Positions 51,201 to 60,939 are shown, numbered from the stretch's first letter. The stretch is DNA of 64,000 nt from Litoditis marina (GCA_964036275.1 OZ038436.1:6544482-6608481), one strand, 5' to 3'. Translations and numbers: made by a program. Notes: generated by a model not told the origin, from the letters alone.

Positions 51201-53521
51201 CGTGCGACTCGCAGACATGGAAGTTTGACTGGAGGGAGTGCGACTTCTTCCTCCCGAACAATTCCAACTGGAAGAATGAGTGTCGATCATCAAAGGTTGG
51301 TAGTCAGACTCATACTCCAGTATTGAAGAATTCTATATCTAACCAACCGGGTTTTTAGGTTACCTAATGTTTTTTTGGTAACCCGTGTTCAGGTTACCTC
51401 AGTAGGTGACCAGTTGGTAACCTAAAATGAAAAACCGGTATCGTCAAAATGTCTATGTTTGATGCAACGCCGTAAGCTTTCACATAGATTGATAATCTAA
51501 TTCTTTTCTTGAGGAATAGTCAACTCGTTAATATGTGGTCGTTACACTCACGTAATTACCAGATTATTATAAAGCCTCATACATAGCAGAAACTTTCATT
51601 TCTTGACTCATTTCGAATATTTCGAGAGAATATAGGGTTGTTAGTTTGGTGCTTTTACCATTTCCAATTCAAGCGCAGTCGAGTGTTGCATCCCTGGTTT
51701 ACAAGACGTCGGGTCGCTTGAGTATCGTTATTTATCAAAAACGTCAACTTATCAGCATTTCAGGTTTTAACACGTTTTTCGCCTAGTAATCCGATTTAAA
51801 ACAGCTTCAGTTATGCTATTACACGAAGAAAAATATTGTTCTTTCCACATCCTTTTCCCTTTCTAAAGTGAGACATTTTTACCGCGAAGTTTAATTTGAT
51901 TGAATGTTTCAGGGAACGAGAACACGTGCTGCCAGCCTCGGATTTCGATCGATTTTCTAAAAGAGACCGATCGATAATTGGAAAAGAAGAGGATATTCCC
52001 ATGGAAGATGACTATGCGGTCGTTTCTCCCCTCGCCTCCCCGCCTTCCTCGAAAATACAGGCAGTTTTCCACGAATCAGGTGGGGACAATGAAACATTTG
52101 AGTGAATTATGAGTGTTTTTGGTGGAAAAAGCTGTTTTCTGTAGTTTTGTACAACTATGTTGTAGGTGTACTTCACAACCACCAAAGTTCAGCTAAAAAC
52201 ACTGAAACATTTGAGTAAATTATACAATATATGAGAGTGTTCGGTCGGAAAACTGTCTTGTCTTCTGTAGTTTGGGCATTGTAATCCGAAATTGAGGATT
52301 GATCAATCTATCTTGCAAAGTCTTTCACAAATCATGTGAAAACACTGCAACATCTGACCGAAGTTTACATGTACATGAGTGTTCTAGGTTGAAAACTGCC
52401 TGTCGTTTTGTGTATTTTGGTTCAATTGTACTTCAAAAGTAGAAATAGTTGTTACAATACAAATAACCTTTCTATTGTGAAACGTTCCTCTATTTCCAGC
52501 ATTTCCGGATAATTTGGTGCGAGAAACGGAGAAATTGACAGTTGCCATCAGACAACTTTTGTTGGATGCTCAACACAAACAACTGGTGGGAAAAGCCGCT
52601 GATCATGCACACAAGGCTAGTTGGCGAATGATTATACTTTAGCCCCCCCCCCTCTTTAATTATACTTAAGCCCCCCCCCCCACCTAATTATACCCCATGA
52701 TTTGTTGTTTCGACTTCTGTCTCGTTATATATTACATACATACGTGATAATTTCATGAAAGTTGAACGGTTTTCGACCAAACTTTCTTTAACCTTGAACC
52801 CATGTAATTTATACCCAAACAGCGAAGCAGAAAAGTTTCCATTCGAATTCTCAATTGCTCGTAGATTGTCCTTTTGCACTAAGTTGGCAACGATTGTACT
52901 CTTTATTGTACTTCATACACAAGGATCAAACTTTTACTCTAACTGAGTTTGTAACAATGTTATTTCGTCCGGATGAATTCTTGTATGTGAAGTATAATAA
53001 CTTGAACTTATTCTTTTATTTTCAGATAGCTTCCCTGATTAATCAAATAATTCTACTGATTCCGCGCGAACAGAGATCGTACGGGAAAACGGAGCAGACA
53101 ATCGCCGCACTCATGGACGCAGTTATGGTCAGTTCAATGTTTCACGTTTTCTATTTAAGGACACTGTTGTCTGAACGTTTGATGTGGTTATAGTTTCCGT
53201 GTAACAATGTATGAGAGGTTGAAATTTTTATGCGAACACATCAAAAAAGAAAACACCAAAAACTGCGGAATAAATTATCTTCTTGATTTTCCTTGTATGT
53301 ACAAATATCACTCATGCCGTTATTTCAAGAAGAGATAAACCTTTATTGGTTTTTATGCTTTCAATAATGACTTGTTTAAAAGTTTGCTAGAAATATGATG
53401 TTATTTTTAGATTCTTTCTGCCAAATGTAATGCGCCTTCATTCGTAACTGAGGAAACGTGTCATGCTGCCTATAGCGTGGCCCAAGGCGCCAAAATGTTG
53501 CTCATGATATTTCACGAATAA
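39223..53521 (+). CDS. git-1: GIT-family ArfGAP (G protein-coupled receptor kinase interactor), 21 exons
   Basis: Exons: 39223-39250, 39531-39653, 40229-40310, 42778-42858, 43114-43269, 43701-43794, 44179-44268, 44626-44715, 45267-45398, 45991-46086, 46365-46463, 46902-46981, 48118-48210, 49042-49194, 50018-50084, 50450-50570, 51181-51295, 51913-52079, 52500-52615, 53026-53127, 53411-53521; 731 aa. GIT proteins stimulate GTP hydrolysis on Arf6, bind PIX exchange factors and scaffold PAK at adhesions and synapses. Domains: ArfGAP zinc finger with Cys 20, 23, 40 and 43 (CX2CX16CX2C) and arginine finger in VHRNLG (Arg48); ankyrin repeats about 145-230 ([26 protein letters not shown]); Spa2-homology domain about 240-370 ([37 protein letters not shown]); coiled coil about 430-500; C-terminal four-helix paxillin-binding domain about 625-731. 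An acceptor-like TGTTACAG about 25 nt before the ATG may receive a spliced leader. All junctions keep frame; exon 19 appears to use a GC donor. Confidence 0.95.
39287..39375. repeat. GGTTACC-type repeat in git-1 intron 1
   Basis: AAGTAACCGAATTC, CAGGTAACCGGG and TTGTTGGATATGGAATTT words match the family at 38032-38165. Confidence 0.45.
40640..40905. repeat. GC-rich palindrome and (TTCC)n in git-1 intron 3
   Basis: CGCGCAGCGCGAAGCGCT (from 40643) is a near relative of a sequence at 9346-9371 in the esterase gene. A TTCC microsatellite of about 6 units follows at 40876-40900. Confidence 0.6.
41130..41960. repeat. Diverged tandem repeat, about 6 x 125 bp, rich in TGACGTCA
   Basis: Units start GGGATTCTG(A/G)AAGCC and contain ATGACGTCAT and TTGACGTCA. 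Anchors lie near 41226, 41350, 41471, 41609, 41739 and 41869. Eleven TGACGTCA octamers (palindromic CRE/ATF sites) occur in about 730 bp. It is in git-1 intron 3. Confidence 0.85.
42040..42569. mobile_element. Long terminal inverted repeat element (git-1 intron 3)
   Basis: 530 bp with inverted arms of about 193 bp (42040-42233 and 42377-42569), nearly identical, both starting ATTCATGAAAAAGTGGGGGC from the outside. The 143-bp centre is non-coding. A MITE or foldback element; its transcript would form a long hairpin RNA. Confidence 0.88.
45098..45129 (+). promoter_or_regulatory. snRNA-type promoter (PSE + TATA), git-1 intron 8
   Basis: GCATTGCAATGTTTC, then 10 nt, then TATATT. Sense to git-1. 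Confidence 0.45.
45177..45208 (+). promoter_or_regulatory. snRNA-type promoter (PSE + TATA), git-1 intron 8
   Basis: CGCGTTTGAATGTTTC, then 10 nt, then TATAAG. Sense to git-1 and about 60 bp before exon 9 (45267); 79 bp downstream of a second copy. Confidence 0.55.
45775..45930. repeat. GCAACC..GGTTGC palindromic repeat, copy 2
   Basis: ACCCGGTTGCTTTTGTAA against ACAAAAGCAACCGGGTT, with further GGTTGC words, in git-1 intron 9. Confidence 0.7.
47093..48060 (+). repeat. Tandem array of PSE-headed units in git-1 intron 12
   Basis: Five units start with CACYTGAATGTTTCG-like motifs at about 47093, 47281, 47470, 47649 and 48034. The first three steps are 188, 189 and 179 bp. The fourth unit is lengthened to 385 bp by an insertion at about 47705-47970. 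Shared inner words are CTATCAATA, GTTATTCCTAACGG, ACACGATA, AATTGAGCTGTTT, AATAGTTGATAG and TTGGCTATC. All heads point in the git-1 direction. A further motif (46996-47013) lies just before the array. Confidence 0.75.
48484..48672. repeat. GCAACC..GGTTGC palindromic repeat, copy 3
   Basis: ATGCAACCAGGTTGCATGTG and the terminal CTTGTGTAATTGGCC match copies at 22845-22975 and 45775-45930. In git-1 intron 13. Confidence 0.65.
49490..49521 (+). promoter_or_regulatory. snRNA-type promoter (PSE + TATA), git-1 intron 14
   Basis: GCGCAGTCGAGTGTTTC, then 10 nt, then TATAAG. This is one of the best matches in the window. A sister promoter lies 200 bp downstream. Confidence 0.65.
49540..49604 (+). ncRNA. 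Candidate small Pol III-type RNA gene 1
   Basis: Predicted about 20 nt after the TATA box and ending at TTTTT (49600-49604). Its first bases (GCTAATGGTCTTTAGTTCTT) resemble the start of the next locus (GCTAGTGCTGTTTAGTGCTT), which suggests a duplicated RNA gene. Length and ends are guesses; the RNA family is not recognised. Confidence 0.35.
49691..49722 (+). promoter_or_regulatory. snRNA-type promoter (PSE + TATA), git-1 intron 14
   Basis: ACGCAGTCGAGTGTAGC, then 10 nt (ACCACCTCTT, one base different from the sister), then TATAAC. Confidence 0.6.
49740..49818 (+). ncRNA. Candidate small Pol III-type RNA gene 2
   Basis: Follows the promoter at 49691-49722 and ends at a run of seven T (49812-49818), a good Pol III terminator. 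Shares its first 20 nt in part with candidate 1. No known RNA family recognised. Confidence 0.35.
50579..50757. mobile_element. Palindromic GTTAACC-rich MITE, copy 3 (git-1 intron 16)
   Basis: Starts GGCGAATTCTTCATTGAACC and contains GTTAACC, GGTTACC and GGGGTTAACAAAAGGG words in mirror order. Starts only 8 bp after the exon 16 donor. Confidence 0.65.
51027..51160. repeat. GGTTACC-type repeat in git-1 intron 16
   Basis: CAGGTTACCTCAATAGGTAA and ACGGGTTAGCATAACCCG words; same family as 38032-38165. Confidence 0.55.
51330..51432. repeat. AACCGGGTTTTTAGG repeat in git-1 intron 17
   Basis: Starts GAATTCTATATCTAACC as the intergenic copy does and continues CCGGGTTTTTAGGTTACC. Confidence 0.65.
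51673..51705 (+). promoter_or_regulatory. snRNA-type promoter (PSE + TATA-like), git-1 intron 17
   Basis: GCGCAGTCGAGTGTTGC, then 10 nt, then TACAAG. A T-run (51775-51779) lies about 70 nt downstream, so a short Pol III-type RNA of 50-60 nt is possible. Confidence 0.5.
52088..52400 (-). repeat. Three tandem PSE-like motifs in git-1 intron 18
   Basis: Minus-strand cores ACTCAAATGTTTCA (52088-52105), ACTCAAATGTTTCAG (52201-52217) and GTCAGATGTTGCAG (52343-52362). They head diverged units of 113-142 bp that share GAGTGTT..GGT.GAAAACTG and CTGTAGTTT words. No TATA. All point against git-1. Confidence 0.6.
52616..52619 (+). other. Probable GC splice donor of git-1 exon 19
   Basis: Exon 19 is best ended at CACAAG|GCTAGT. 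This keeps [10 protein letters not shown], which fills the length expected from vertebrate GIT between DAQ and the IASL helix. A GT site 30 nt earlier (CTG|GTGGGA) also keeps frame but drops those 10 residues. Confidence 0.55.
53128..53160 (+). promoter_or_regulatory. PSE-like motif with TATA-like box at the git-1 exon 20 donor
   Basis: GTCAGTTCAATGTTTC, then 10 nt, then TTTAAG. The first two bases are the intron donor itself. Confidence 0.35.
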
Positions 53522-53619
53522 TACTTATTGTTTGTTTCAAATGTAACAAAACCTTTGTTTTAGATGATTGTAGTAATATAATGTATTTCAACCCTCATTT
53601 CTTGTACTATTGTAAACCA

Positions 53620-54420
53620 TTTTTCATAGTTTACTTTGTTTCCTTGTGTTATGCATATCGCCATCGTTTCATAACATGTGTGTTATTACATGACTTGTCT
53701 CCTTATTCTTCATGTGATTATTTTTATTTGCAATAGTTTTCCCAATATAGGTCACAATTTTACGAGCTCAAACATTTGTTAATTTTTCTAGATTTGCCAT
53801 AATTTCATTGGTTTCAAGAGGGTGCTATTATTTTGCATACATTTCCTGTTGTAAATTTTAAACATTTAGTTATTATATTAGTTTAAATGAAGCTTCAAGT
53901 TATAACAGGAGTCTAGTTTCATGACACAATATTGGAGTACACTGAAGTTTCTCGCGATCAAATGTTGCGCCAACAATATATAGGGAGCAAGAGTCTGTAA
54001 ACAACGTTTGACTGTCATCTTTGAGGACATGGAGAAATCCAATATTAATATTGAAAAGATGTTTTCTGTCTACATGAACATGATTTTTTTCTTTGCTTTC
54101 AACAAAGATTCTCGAAATTCTCTCACAATATACCTTTGAGAAACGTGAAAGGGTAAACTTTCGAAGTAGACATTGTAATTTGTTGACCATTCATTGGTAA
54201 ACATTTCCGACAGAGTACGTTCTTTTTGTTTTGTTTGTAGTTCGATCAAGCTGTATTTGGCTGTAGATGAACTATTTGTGCAGATTTGGCAGCTCGAAAA
54301 ACGGTCATTTCTGAAAAAGGAATAAGTGTGGGCAAATTTCGAAAAGAGGGGTAATAGTTGCAACTTGATACTGTACAGTGGACTTACTGTTTCAGTTGGA
54401 AACACGAAATATCTGTAGTT
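53620..54420. repeat. Triplicated segment, copy 1
   Basis: Shares long stretches with 55185-55935 (for example GTTATGCATATCGCCATCGT, TCCTTATTCTTCATGTGATT, AAACGGTCATTT, GGTAATAGTTGCA) and its right half with 61490-61740. It carries a PSE+TATA promoter at 53951-53984. Confidence 0.8.
53951..53984 (+). promoter_or_regulatory. snRNA-type promoter (PSE + TATA)
   Basis: CTCGCGATCAAATGTTGC, then 10 nt, then TATAGG. Inside the triplicated segment; the copy at 60964 keeps the same core and TATA. Confidence 0.55.
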
Positions 54421-55184
54421 CAATCATGCAAAAGCGAACTACCTGTGAGTCAAAAAAAACTTTAAGAAAATTGAAGCGTCTTTTTTTATCGAAATTGGAT
54501 TTACTTACGAGTATATGTGCAAAAACAGCATTTACAATTAACGCTGTATGAAATCAAAGTAACTTCCGTTATAAGTTATTTAGACAACATTGTTTCAGTT
54601 GCGAGGGTTGAAAAAAATCCTGAAAAAATGTATTGATCATCAGCTACAAGTTTTCCAGAAACAATATACGAAGTTCTCGAGTATGTTTATATACTCGCGA
54701 ACTGTATAGTTTGTGCTCGCCAGATTGGAAAGATTCAATAAAGCATTGTTAGAAGAAGAGTTATTTCAAAAGTAGCATAGAGAGAAAACAGTAAATGGAG
54801 AAAAAGAACTCATAGGAGACTGGAGTAAACACGGCACTTTAATGTTTACGTGTGTATTCATAATCTAAAAGTTAGTCGAATGTTCCGATGAATTGTCGGA
54901 AAAATATCTTTCTTCTTGGAAACACCACTGCGTTTTCATCACTTTTGGGGTAAAAATTACACTTTTTGGATTTATGGAAAGTTAGGTTCCATATTTTTAG
55001 TATTCAAACAGTTTGAGTTGAACGCATAATGATGGTTTTATTTGCCATTATGGCGAAAAAGGCTCTCTACAGTAAACTTTCGCATTCTCCAATAGCAGTG
55101 TCAAAAAAACATTTCCGAACGCTTTTTGTGTTTGTTTATCATAATCTAAGGCAAAGAACATCAGCCTTTGCGAGTTATCATTCT

Positions 55185-55935
55185 GATGAGTATTTACTTT
55201 GTTTTCTTGTGTTATGCATATCGCCATCGTTTTATAACATGTGTGTTATAACATGACTTGTTTCCTTATTCTTCATGTGATTATTTTTATTTGAAATAGT
55301 TTTCCCAATATAGGTCAAAGTTTTACGAGCTCAAACATTTATTAATTTTTATAGATTTGCCATAATTTCATTGGTTTCCAGAGGATGCTACTATTTTGCA
55401 TATATTTCATGTTGTAAGTTTAAAACTTTTAGTTATTTAGTAATTTTAATGAAATTGTAGTAATGTTATACGATTTTCTACTTTTAGGACAACTATTGAA
55501 AGAAAGACAATGTTCACGCGGTTGAATGTTGCACCAAAAGTTCATTGCTACAATGAATCGGTGTACAACGTTGGATAATCGACTCTATGGAACAAAAAAT
55601 AAAACCAAAAGCCATACTGAGAATATCTTTTCTCTTAACATTAACATGTGTTTCTTTGCATTTAACAAAGATTGAGCAGTTTCTCAAATTTCTCCCACGA
55701 TATAACTTATTGAAAAGTGAACCTTCGAATGAGAAAGAGTTGCACTTTGTTGATTATTCATTGGTCTACATTAGCGCCAGAGTAGTTTTCTTTGTTTTTT
55801 GTAGTCTGCTCGAGATGTATCCGGGGGTTAATGGAGTAATTTTTACTGTGTTGGCAGCTTGAAAAACGGTCATTTTTGGAAAAATTTATACAAATCTCGA
55901 CAATAGTAATAGTTGCACCTTGATACTGTGGAGAA
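55185..55935. repeat. Triplicated segment, copy 2
   Basis: Matches copy 1 over most of its length. Its PSE (55515-55535, CACGCGGTTGAATGTTGCAC) is kept but the TATA box has become CATTGC. Confidence 0.8.
55515..55535 (+). promoter_or_regulatory. PSE-like motif, TATA lost
   Basis: CACGCGGTTGAATGTTGC in the same position of the repeated segment as 53951, with no TATA 10 nt downstream. Confidence 0.4.
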
Positions 55936-56142
55936 AAAAAATAGGAATGATGAATACATCGAACAATTGAATGATTGTGTGAGCGGTGAAAACCTGAAGG
56001 AAAAACAGCAACGAACATATGTTATGGTAAAGAGCGGATCTTTCAAAGTAATGAGGTCTAGAAAGAAACTAATCACGTTTTCCTATCATGGAATATAATC
56101 CTTTCAATTTATCACACACACTTTTCTATTCACAACACTGCA

Positions 56143-58160
56143 ATGTTTAGATTGGTACCGTTTTCACCACCCAAAGAGGTCTCAAACTTGGACGGTGTCA
56201 AGTCAAAACTACTCGGTATCCTCAACGACAAGACGCGTACTCAGAGTGAAAAAAATGCAGTTTTTGCGGACCTACTGGCCAGACTACAAAATTAGCGTAA
56301 TGAAATTGATGTAACACCTAGTGTGCAGGTGGAACCAGCCCCCAGAAAAGATATCAAAAGCCCTCTTACTACCGCCGCGGCAAAGAAAATTGCAAAAACG
56401 GTAGGTCAAACGGAGAAAGAAGAGATGGTTTTTGATGGGCGTACTATCCCTACCACAAGTTTGAACGATATACTAGAAAACGCTCTCAGCAACAGTGAAG
56501 TAAAAATGAAAATACCACCTGGGTATGAGGAGTTTTTCGAGCACGTGAGATATAAAACAGTGTTAGATCGCCATTCGTGACCCAGTATCCCTCGAATCAG
56601 AAAGCTGCCTTCCCCAAGTAGAAACAGATTACAACCTATGACATCGTCCATACAAACCTCTGTCCGTACGATGCCCGGTGTCGGAAGTGGTCGTATTCGA
56701 AAGCCTAATCCCGTCTGGAGCCCTGTAAAAAAGAATAATCGAACTGGTCAAATGGGGGAGTGGAAAACGTGCAAACGTATCAAAATCTTTCTCTGGCGCC
56801 TGTTAAATCATTCGTAATAAATATTCATTGTACAGATGCAGAAATTACTAGCCGACGCCTATTCCAATACAAAGTACCCTGTATGTTTTCTTCTGTGCGA
56901 AACTTGAAGAGTGCGATAAAGAATGCAAAAATATCAGTAGTTCAGATTTTTCTCAAATCTGCTCCCACCTACACCTTGCACAAACCATATGTCCACCGTT
57001 TCAAGAGACGCAAAACACTAGGGTTTCACGCTACAGGCTGATCTATATGATTACACCAAACATGCAAAGGAGAATGACAATTACAAGTTTATTCTTCCAA
57101 TTATTGACGTCTATTCTCGAATGCTATTTTCCCGCCCTCTGAAGACTAATGTTGCTAAAGAGGTTTGCATGGCTCTCGAGGATGTTTTTGACAAGGAAAA
57201 GCTTGATTGTGTTTATATTTACACTGATCAAGGCAAGGAGTTTCCTGATGCAATAGTCATAAAAGAGTAGGCGACGATTAAGCTTAAACACATTGAGCGG
57301 ATGTCTCTTATTAAAAAGGGTCCGAGTTGTTTTTCTCCAAACTCTCACAACGATAATTCATTCCTATAAAATACTTATCGTGACACTTTGAACTTTTCGA
57401 GGCGGTATGCATGAAACATCCCGGGCCGGGTTCGGATGCTATCCCGAGCTATTTCCCGGCCAATTCAGCTCGGGATAGCATCCTAACCCGGCCCGGGATG
57501 TTTTATGCATACGGCCTCTGTTGATGTTTAAACTTGAGTTATAGGTTATAGCTTAACGCCTTTGAGCTTAATCGTCATCCACTCCATAAAAATGCCACGA
57601 GCTCGCGGTATTCGCCTAGTTTACCCAAAATCTATTTTGAAATGTGCCATTGTAGAACGCGCAAACAGGACTCTGAAAATAAGATTGGAGAAGTTCATGT
57701 ATCACAACTCGACGGTATGTCGATATTTTACAAGACATTACCACTTCTATCAACCATGGTATCAACCGCAGTATCGAAAAACGCCCGGTTGACTTTACTA
57801 CAACTGAAGTACCGGAGAGTGTCCAAACTACAAGTAAACTTTGTCGTTAATCAACTGGAGAATTGGTACGTATTCCAAAAAAGGTACCAAAAAGGTGGAG
57901 TGAAGAGGAATTTGTGATAACCAAGTATATTTCCGGTTATCCTCCAACTTATCGTTCATTATCGTTTAAAGGATGCAAATTCCGAGAAAATTCAAGGATT
58001 ACTTTATGAGCGTGAGTTGACCCTATGTACTAACATTGAAAAAGTTTATGAGATTGAGAAAATAATGAAAAGACGAACTCGTCAAGTTTTGGTTTGTTGG
58101 TTAGGTCATAACGCTTAATTCGATTTATGGGAAAACGAATAATTCATTTATGACCAGAAA
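56143..58160 (+). pseudogene. Maverick/Polinton-type element remnant with integrase
   Basis: A broken block. A 50-aa frame (56143-56295) and an 85-aa frame (56323-56580) belong to an unrecognised element protein interrupted by a stop and a frame change. From about 56880 the sequence resembles a retroviral-type integrase: a region ending HKPYVHRFKRRK (about 56975-57010), a core starting near 57038 with ADLYDYTK and TDQGKEF (first two acidic positions), then the ERANRT block with the catalytic Glu near 57655. A chromodomain-like tail (YEIEKIMKRR, near 58050-58145) ends in stops. Stops, frame changes and a 120-bp palindrome (57399-57518) disable it. The chromodomain and flanks favour Maverick/Polinton, but a Ty3-type integrase is possible. 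No polymerase or capsid genes are seen. Confidence 0.65.
57399..57518. repeat. 120-bp near-perfect palindrome
   Basis: GAGGCGGTATGCATGAAACA mirrors TGTTTTATGCATACGGCCTC. The arms contain CCCGGGCCGGGTT and GATAGCATCC around a short centre (TATTTCCCGGCCAATTC). Inserted between the two halves of the integrase core; a hairpin MITE is likely. Confidence 0.9.
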
Positions 58161-58559
58161 AGAACAGTGACAACAAGATATATAATATATTGCGTTATGT
58201 ACAAAACATTGTGATTAGTTAGACTGATTATTGTATATTTTTTAAGAATGTTATCTAGACAATTTTATCAGTTTTAGATGATTTAAGTTCCACTAATATG
58301 ATGAAACAATTGAACAAGTACCACTATGATGATACTATTGAATAAACTGTTTACAATATGATCCCGCTTAGGGGAACCTAGTTAGTCTATTTCTTTGTGC
58401 ACACTTTGGGCATATTTGGAAAGTGTACACATCCTTAAACTGTTTAAAAGAACTGTGACAACAGTGATCGAGGATGAGAGTTACAAAGGGTACTCCATAC
58501 AAAACTTGACTCCTTGTTAGCGGCACGTAGGCGACTGGCTTCGACACATGCTCCAGGAG

Positions 58560-58745
58560 AACTTGAGGTGCCGGCAGTTCCGACTTCTTGAACACGGGTC
58601 CGGACGGGCACTGGGGGGTCATAGATTCCGGGGCGGAATAGTATTTACGTTTAGTTTTCGTTCTGGCGCTCGGACCGGGCGCCAAATGGCGCCAAAACCT
58701 GAACACACGACATCGTCAATGGAATAGTCTGAAACAATGTACAAA
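58560..58745. repeat. GGCGCCA-rich repeat
   Basis: TCTGGCGCTCGGACCGGGCG and CCAAATGGCGCCAAAACCTG, closely similar in word order to 62595-62720. Function unknown. Confidence 0.6.
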
Positions 58746-59207
58746 TGAAAGTGCTGATAGAAACACACAAAAAAAAATTGAAAAAAATTTGTAACTACGT
58801 CCGAAAAATGCTGATAGAAATACACAACTTTTGTAACTACGTCCTGAATCAGGATACAAAAAACTAGTGAAGAAGTAAAATTCGCTGAAGTACTAATTCA
58901 CCAAGCTTGATAGCGTCGCAGTGAAAATGCTCAAGTTTGAGTATGTATTCAATGGCACTAGGCACATTTTTCTCATTTCAGATTTCCAAGGTTGTTGAAG
59001 ACTGTTGAAACACAATAGAACACATTTTTCTCAGATTCGAAAATTTCAGATTATAGGGAAATGGTCTCTTCAAATGACATATTTCTTTCAACACATTTGG
59101 GCTGTCTTGTGGGTGCGTTCGTCGCTTATTCGTCCAGAAGTTTCATGATATCTATTAGTTCCCAACATATCGTATTGAACTCTCGGTTTAACATGGTATC
59201 CATGACG
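58746..59207. other. No feature recognised
   Basis: AT-rich sequence with short direct repeats (GTGCTGATAGAAACACACAA and a near copy about 75 bp later). No gene, hairpin or promoter motif seen. Confidence 0.5.
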
Positions 59208-59332
59208 TTAAAGAGGGACGATTATGTGGTCCAATCGCAACGCTTCAGTCCGTTAAACCGCAATATATTTTTCAATTGCAGTTCAAAGGACCGTTGACAC
59301 GGGATTGGTCCACATAATCGTCCTTCTTTAAA
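59208..59332. mobile_element. TTAA-flanked palindromic MITE, complete copy 3
   Basis: Ends TTAAAGAGGGACGATTATGT and, inverted, TTAAAGAAGGACGATTATGT. 125 bp, TTAA at both sides, non-coding. Same family as 7303-7428 and 30740-30816. Confidence 0.85.
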
Positions 59333-59774
59333 GGGTTAAGAGTTATCTATAAAATTTGTGGTATCTTTTTAACTACTTATAACCATAATTTTTTCTGTTC
59401 TAATGACTATCAAACAATCGTTTAACATTTCAATATCAATTTATATAATAATGAAACCTAACTTTAACTGTAACATACCTGAATTGGGTCGTTGAAAGAC
59501 GTACCAAACTATAGCAATGTATGTGCAATGTAAGGTGTGAATGGGTGATATACCATAGTTGTGCGAATGGAGTTTACGACGCTCCAAGGTCAATGTCAAT
59601 CGGTATCTCATAATATCTCAATGTGTGATTAAAGAACAATAACAAACCGTATATATATAGAAATTTTCATGTTACTGAATTTATGTCGACGAAATTAATC
59701 TTTTGGCCAATATTTGAACAATTAAATTAACATGTTTAGCCAAAAAGAGGATCCATCAATGCTTTCCAGTTGGC

Positions 59775-59810
59775 GAGTATATAAAAACTCGCGGAAACAT
59801 TGGAGTGAGG
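59775..59810 (-). promoter_or_regulatory. snRNA-type promoter (PSE + TATA)
   Basis: Minus strand CTCACTCCAATGTTTC, then 10 nt, then TATATA. Part of a segment repeated at 62100-62245. Confidence 0.5.
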
Positions 59811-60939
59811 AAAACTAACTCACTAACTCTGTGACATTCCTTTTCTGTTCTCGCTCAATCTAAAAATATAAAGGTTTATATCGAAGTCAAATTATCAATT
59901 GAAGTTCAAATCAACAACTTCATTTAAAACTCGATTACCGTTGCAAAATCAGTGCATATTATAGAATGACGAGAACAAACTCTTATTTTATGATGTTTTC
60001 GGTACTATTCAATCATGTTTATTACAGTCAAAATTATTTGCGTTGTGAGTCTCCCGTAGTAGAACATAATCAGGAGTGTATCAAGAGTCTTGCTCAGAAC
60101 AGTTTTAATCTTCCTAGGTTCAGTTCTTCTCTCGCCACACAGGTTTAGGGTGTTACGTGCAAATCGAATTGTCAGTCAAGTAGACCGTAGTGATTTGTTC
60201 ATTTGGCATTAAAACTGTTCCGACATTCGACCCTTGCTAGTAGCGATTATTTTGCGAACTCGGCCACAGTTTTGAGTATCACACTTGAGTGCAGCCTAGT
60301 ATCACAGGGTAGCAGTTTGTTCGGAACCTCTCTTTGTGCGTGAGATTCTCGGCTCCCAAATGCCGTTTTCCGGAGTATTACGAATCTATTTATGGTTTTC
60401 TTTCGCTTTGATAAACTGTTTTTTTCACATCCAAGCGTTTGAGTTACAAGAGGGACATCCTTGGTAAACTGTAACGGTGTTCCGACATTGAACAAAATGT
60501 CTGAAATAAGAATATATACACATTACACAATGCGTCAAAACCATTCACAAAAGAATACAGAGACTACGTTTTTGACATCGCGGTAAGGTTGTGGCGCTAT
60601 TTGTAGAACGGAAATAATGATAACTTCGAATCGCTCACACCTAGTTTTCACTTTTATCATAACAGAGTTCTTTCTGATGTCACAATTTGACGAGTCATTC
60701 ATACATTACTTATAGACTTTCATGATTTGTGGCAACGCTAAGTTGATAATAACAGGATAACATGATGAAATTTTTTTTTCGTATTTATTTAGAGGTGATA
60801 TCATGTAGAGAATGTAGATCTTCATGACATTTGTGTTTTTTAATATTTTCATCTATAAACCTCTCCCAAACATTTTCCACCAACTCATCTGGTTGTAATT
60901 CTGATCTAATATTGTCAAAAGAAATGTTATCGACACTCG

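Larger units (their letters stand above)
53522..56142. other. Region downstream of git-1, repeat copies 1 and 2
   Basis: No host exon is supported. Two copies of a segment of about 0.8 kb (53620-54420 and 55185-55935) lie here; DNA between them (54420-55185) is AT-rich with no recognised feature. Confidence 0.6.
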
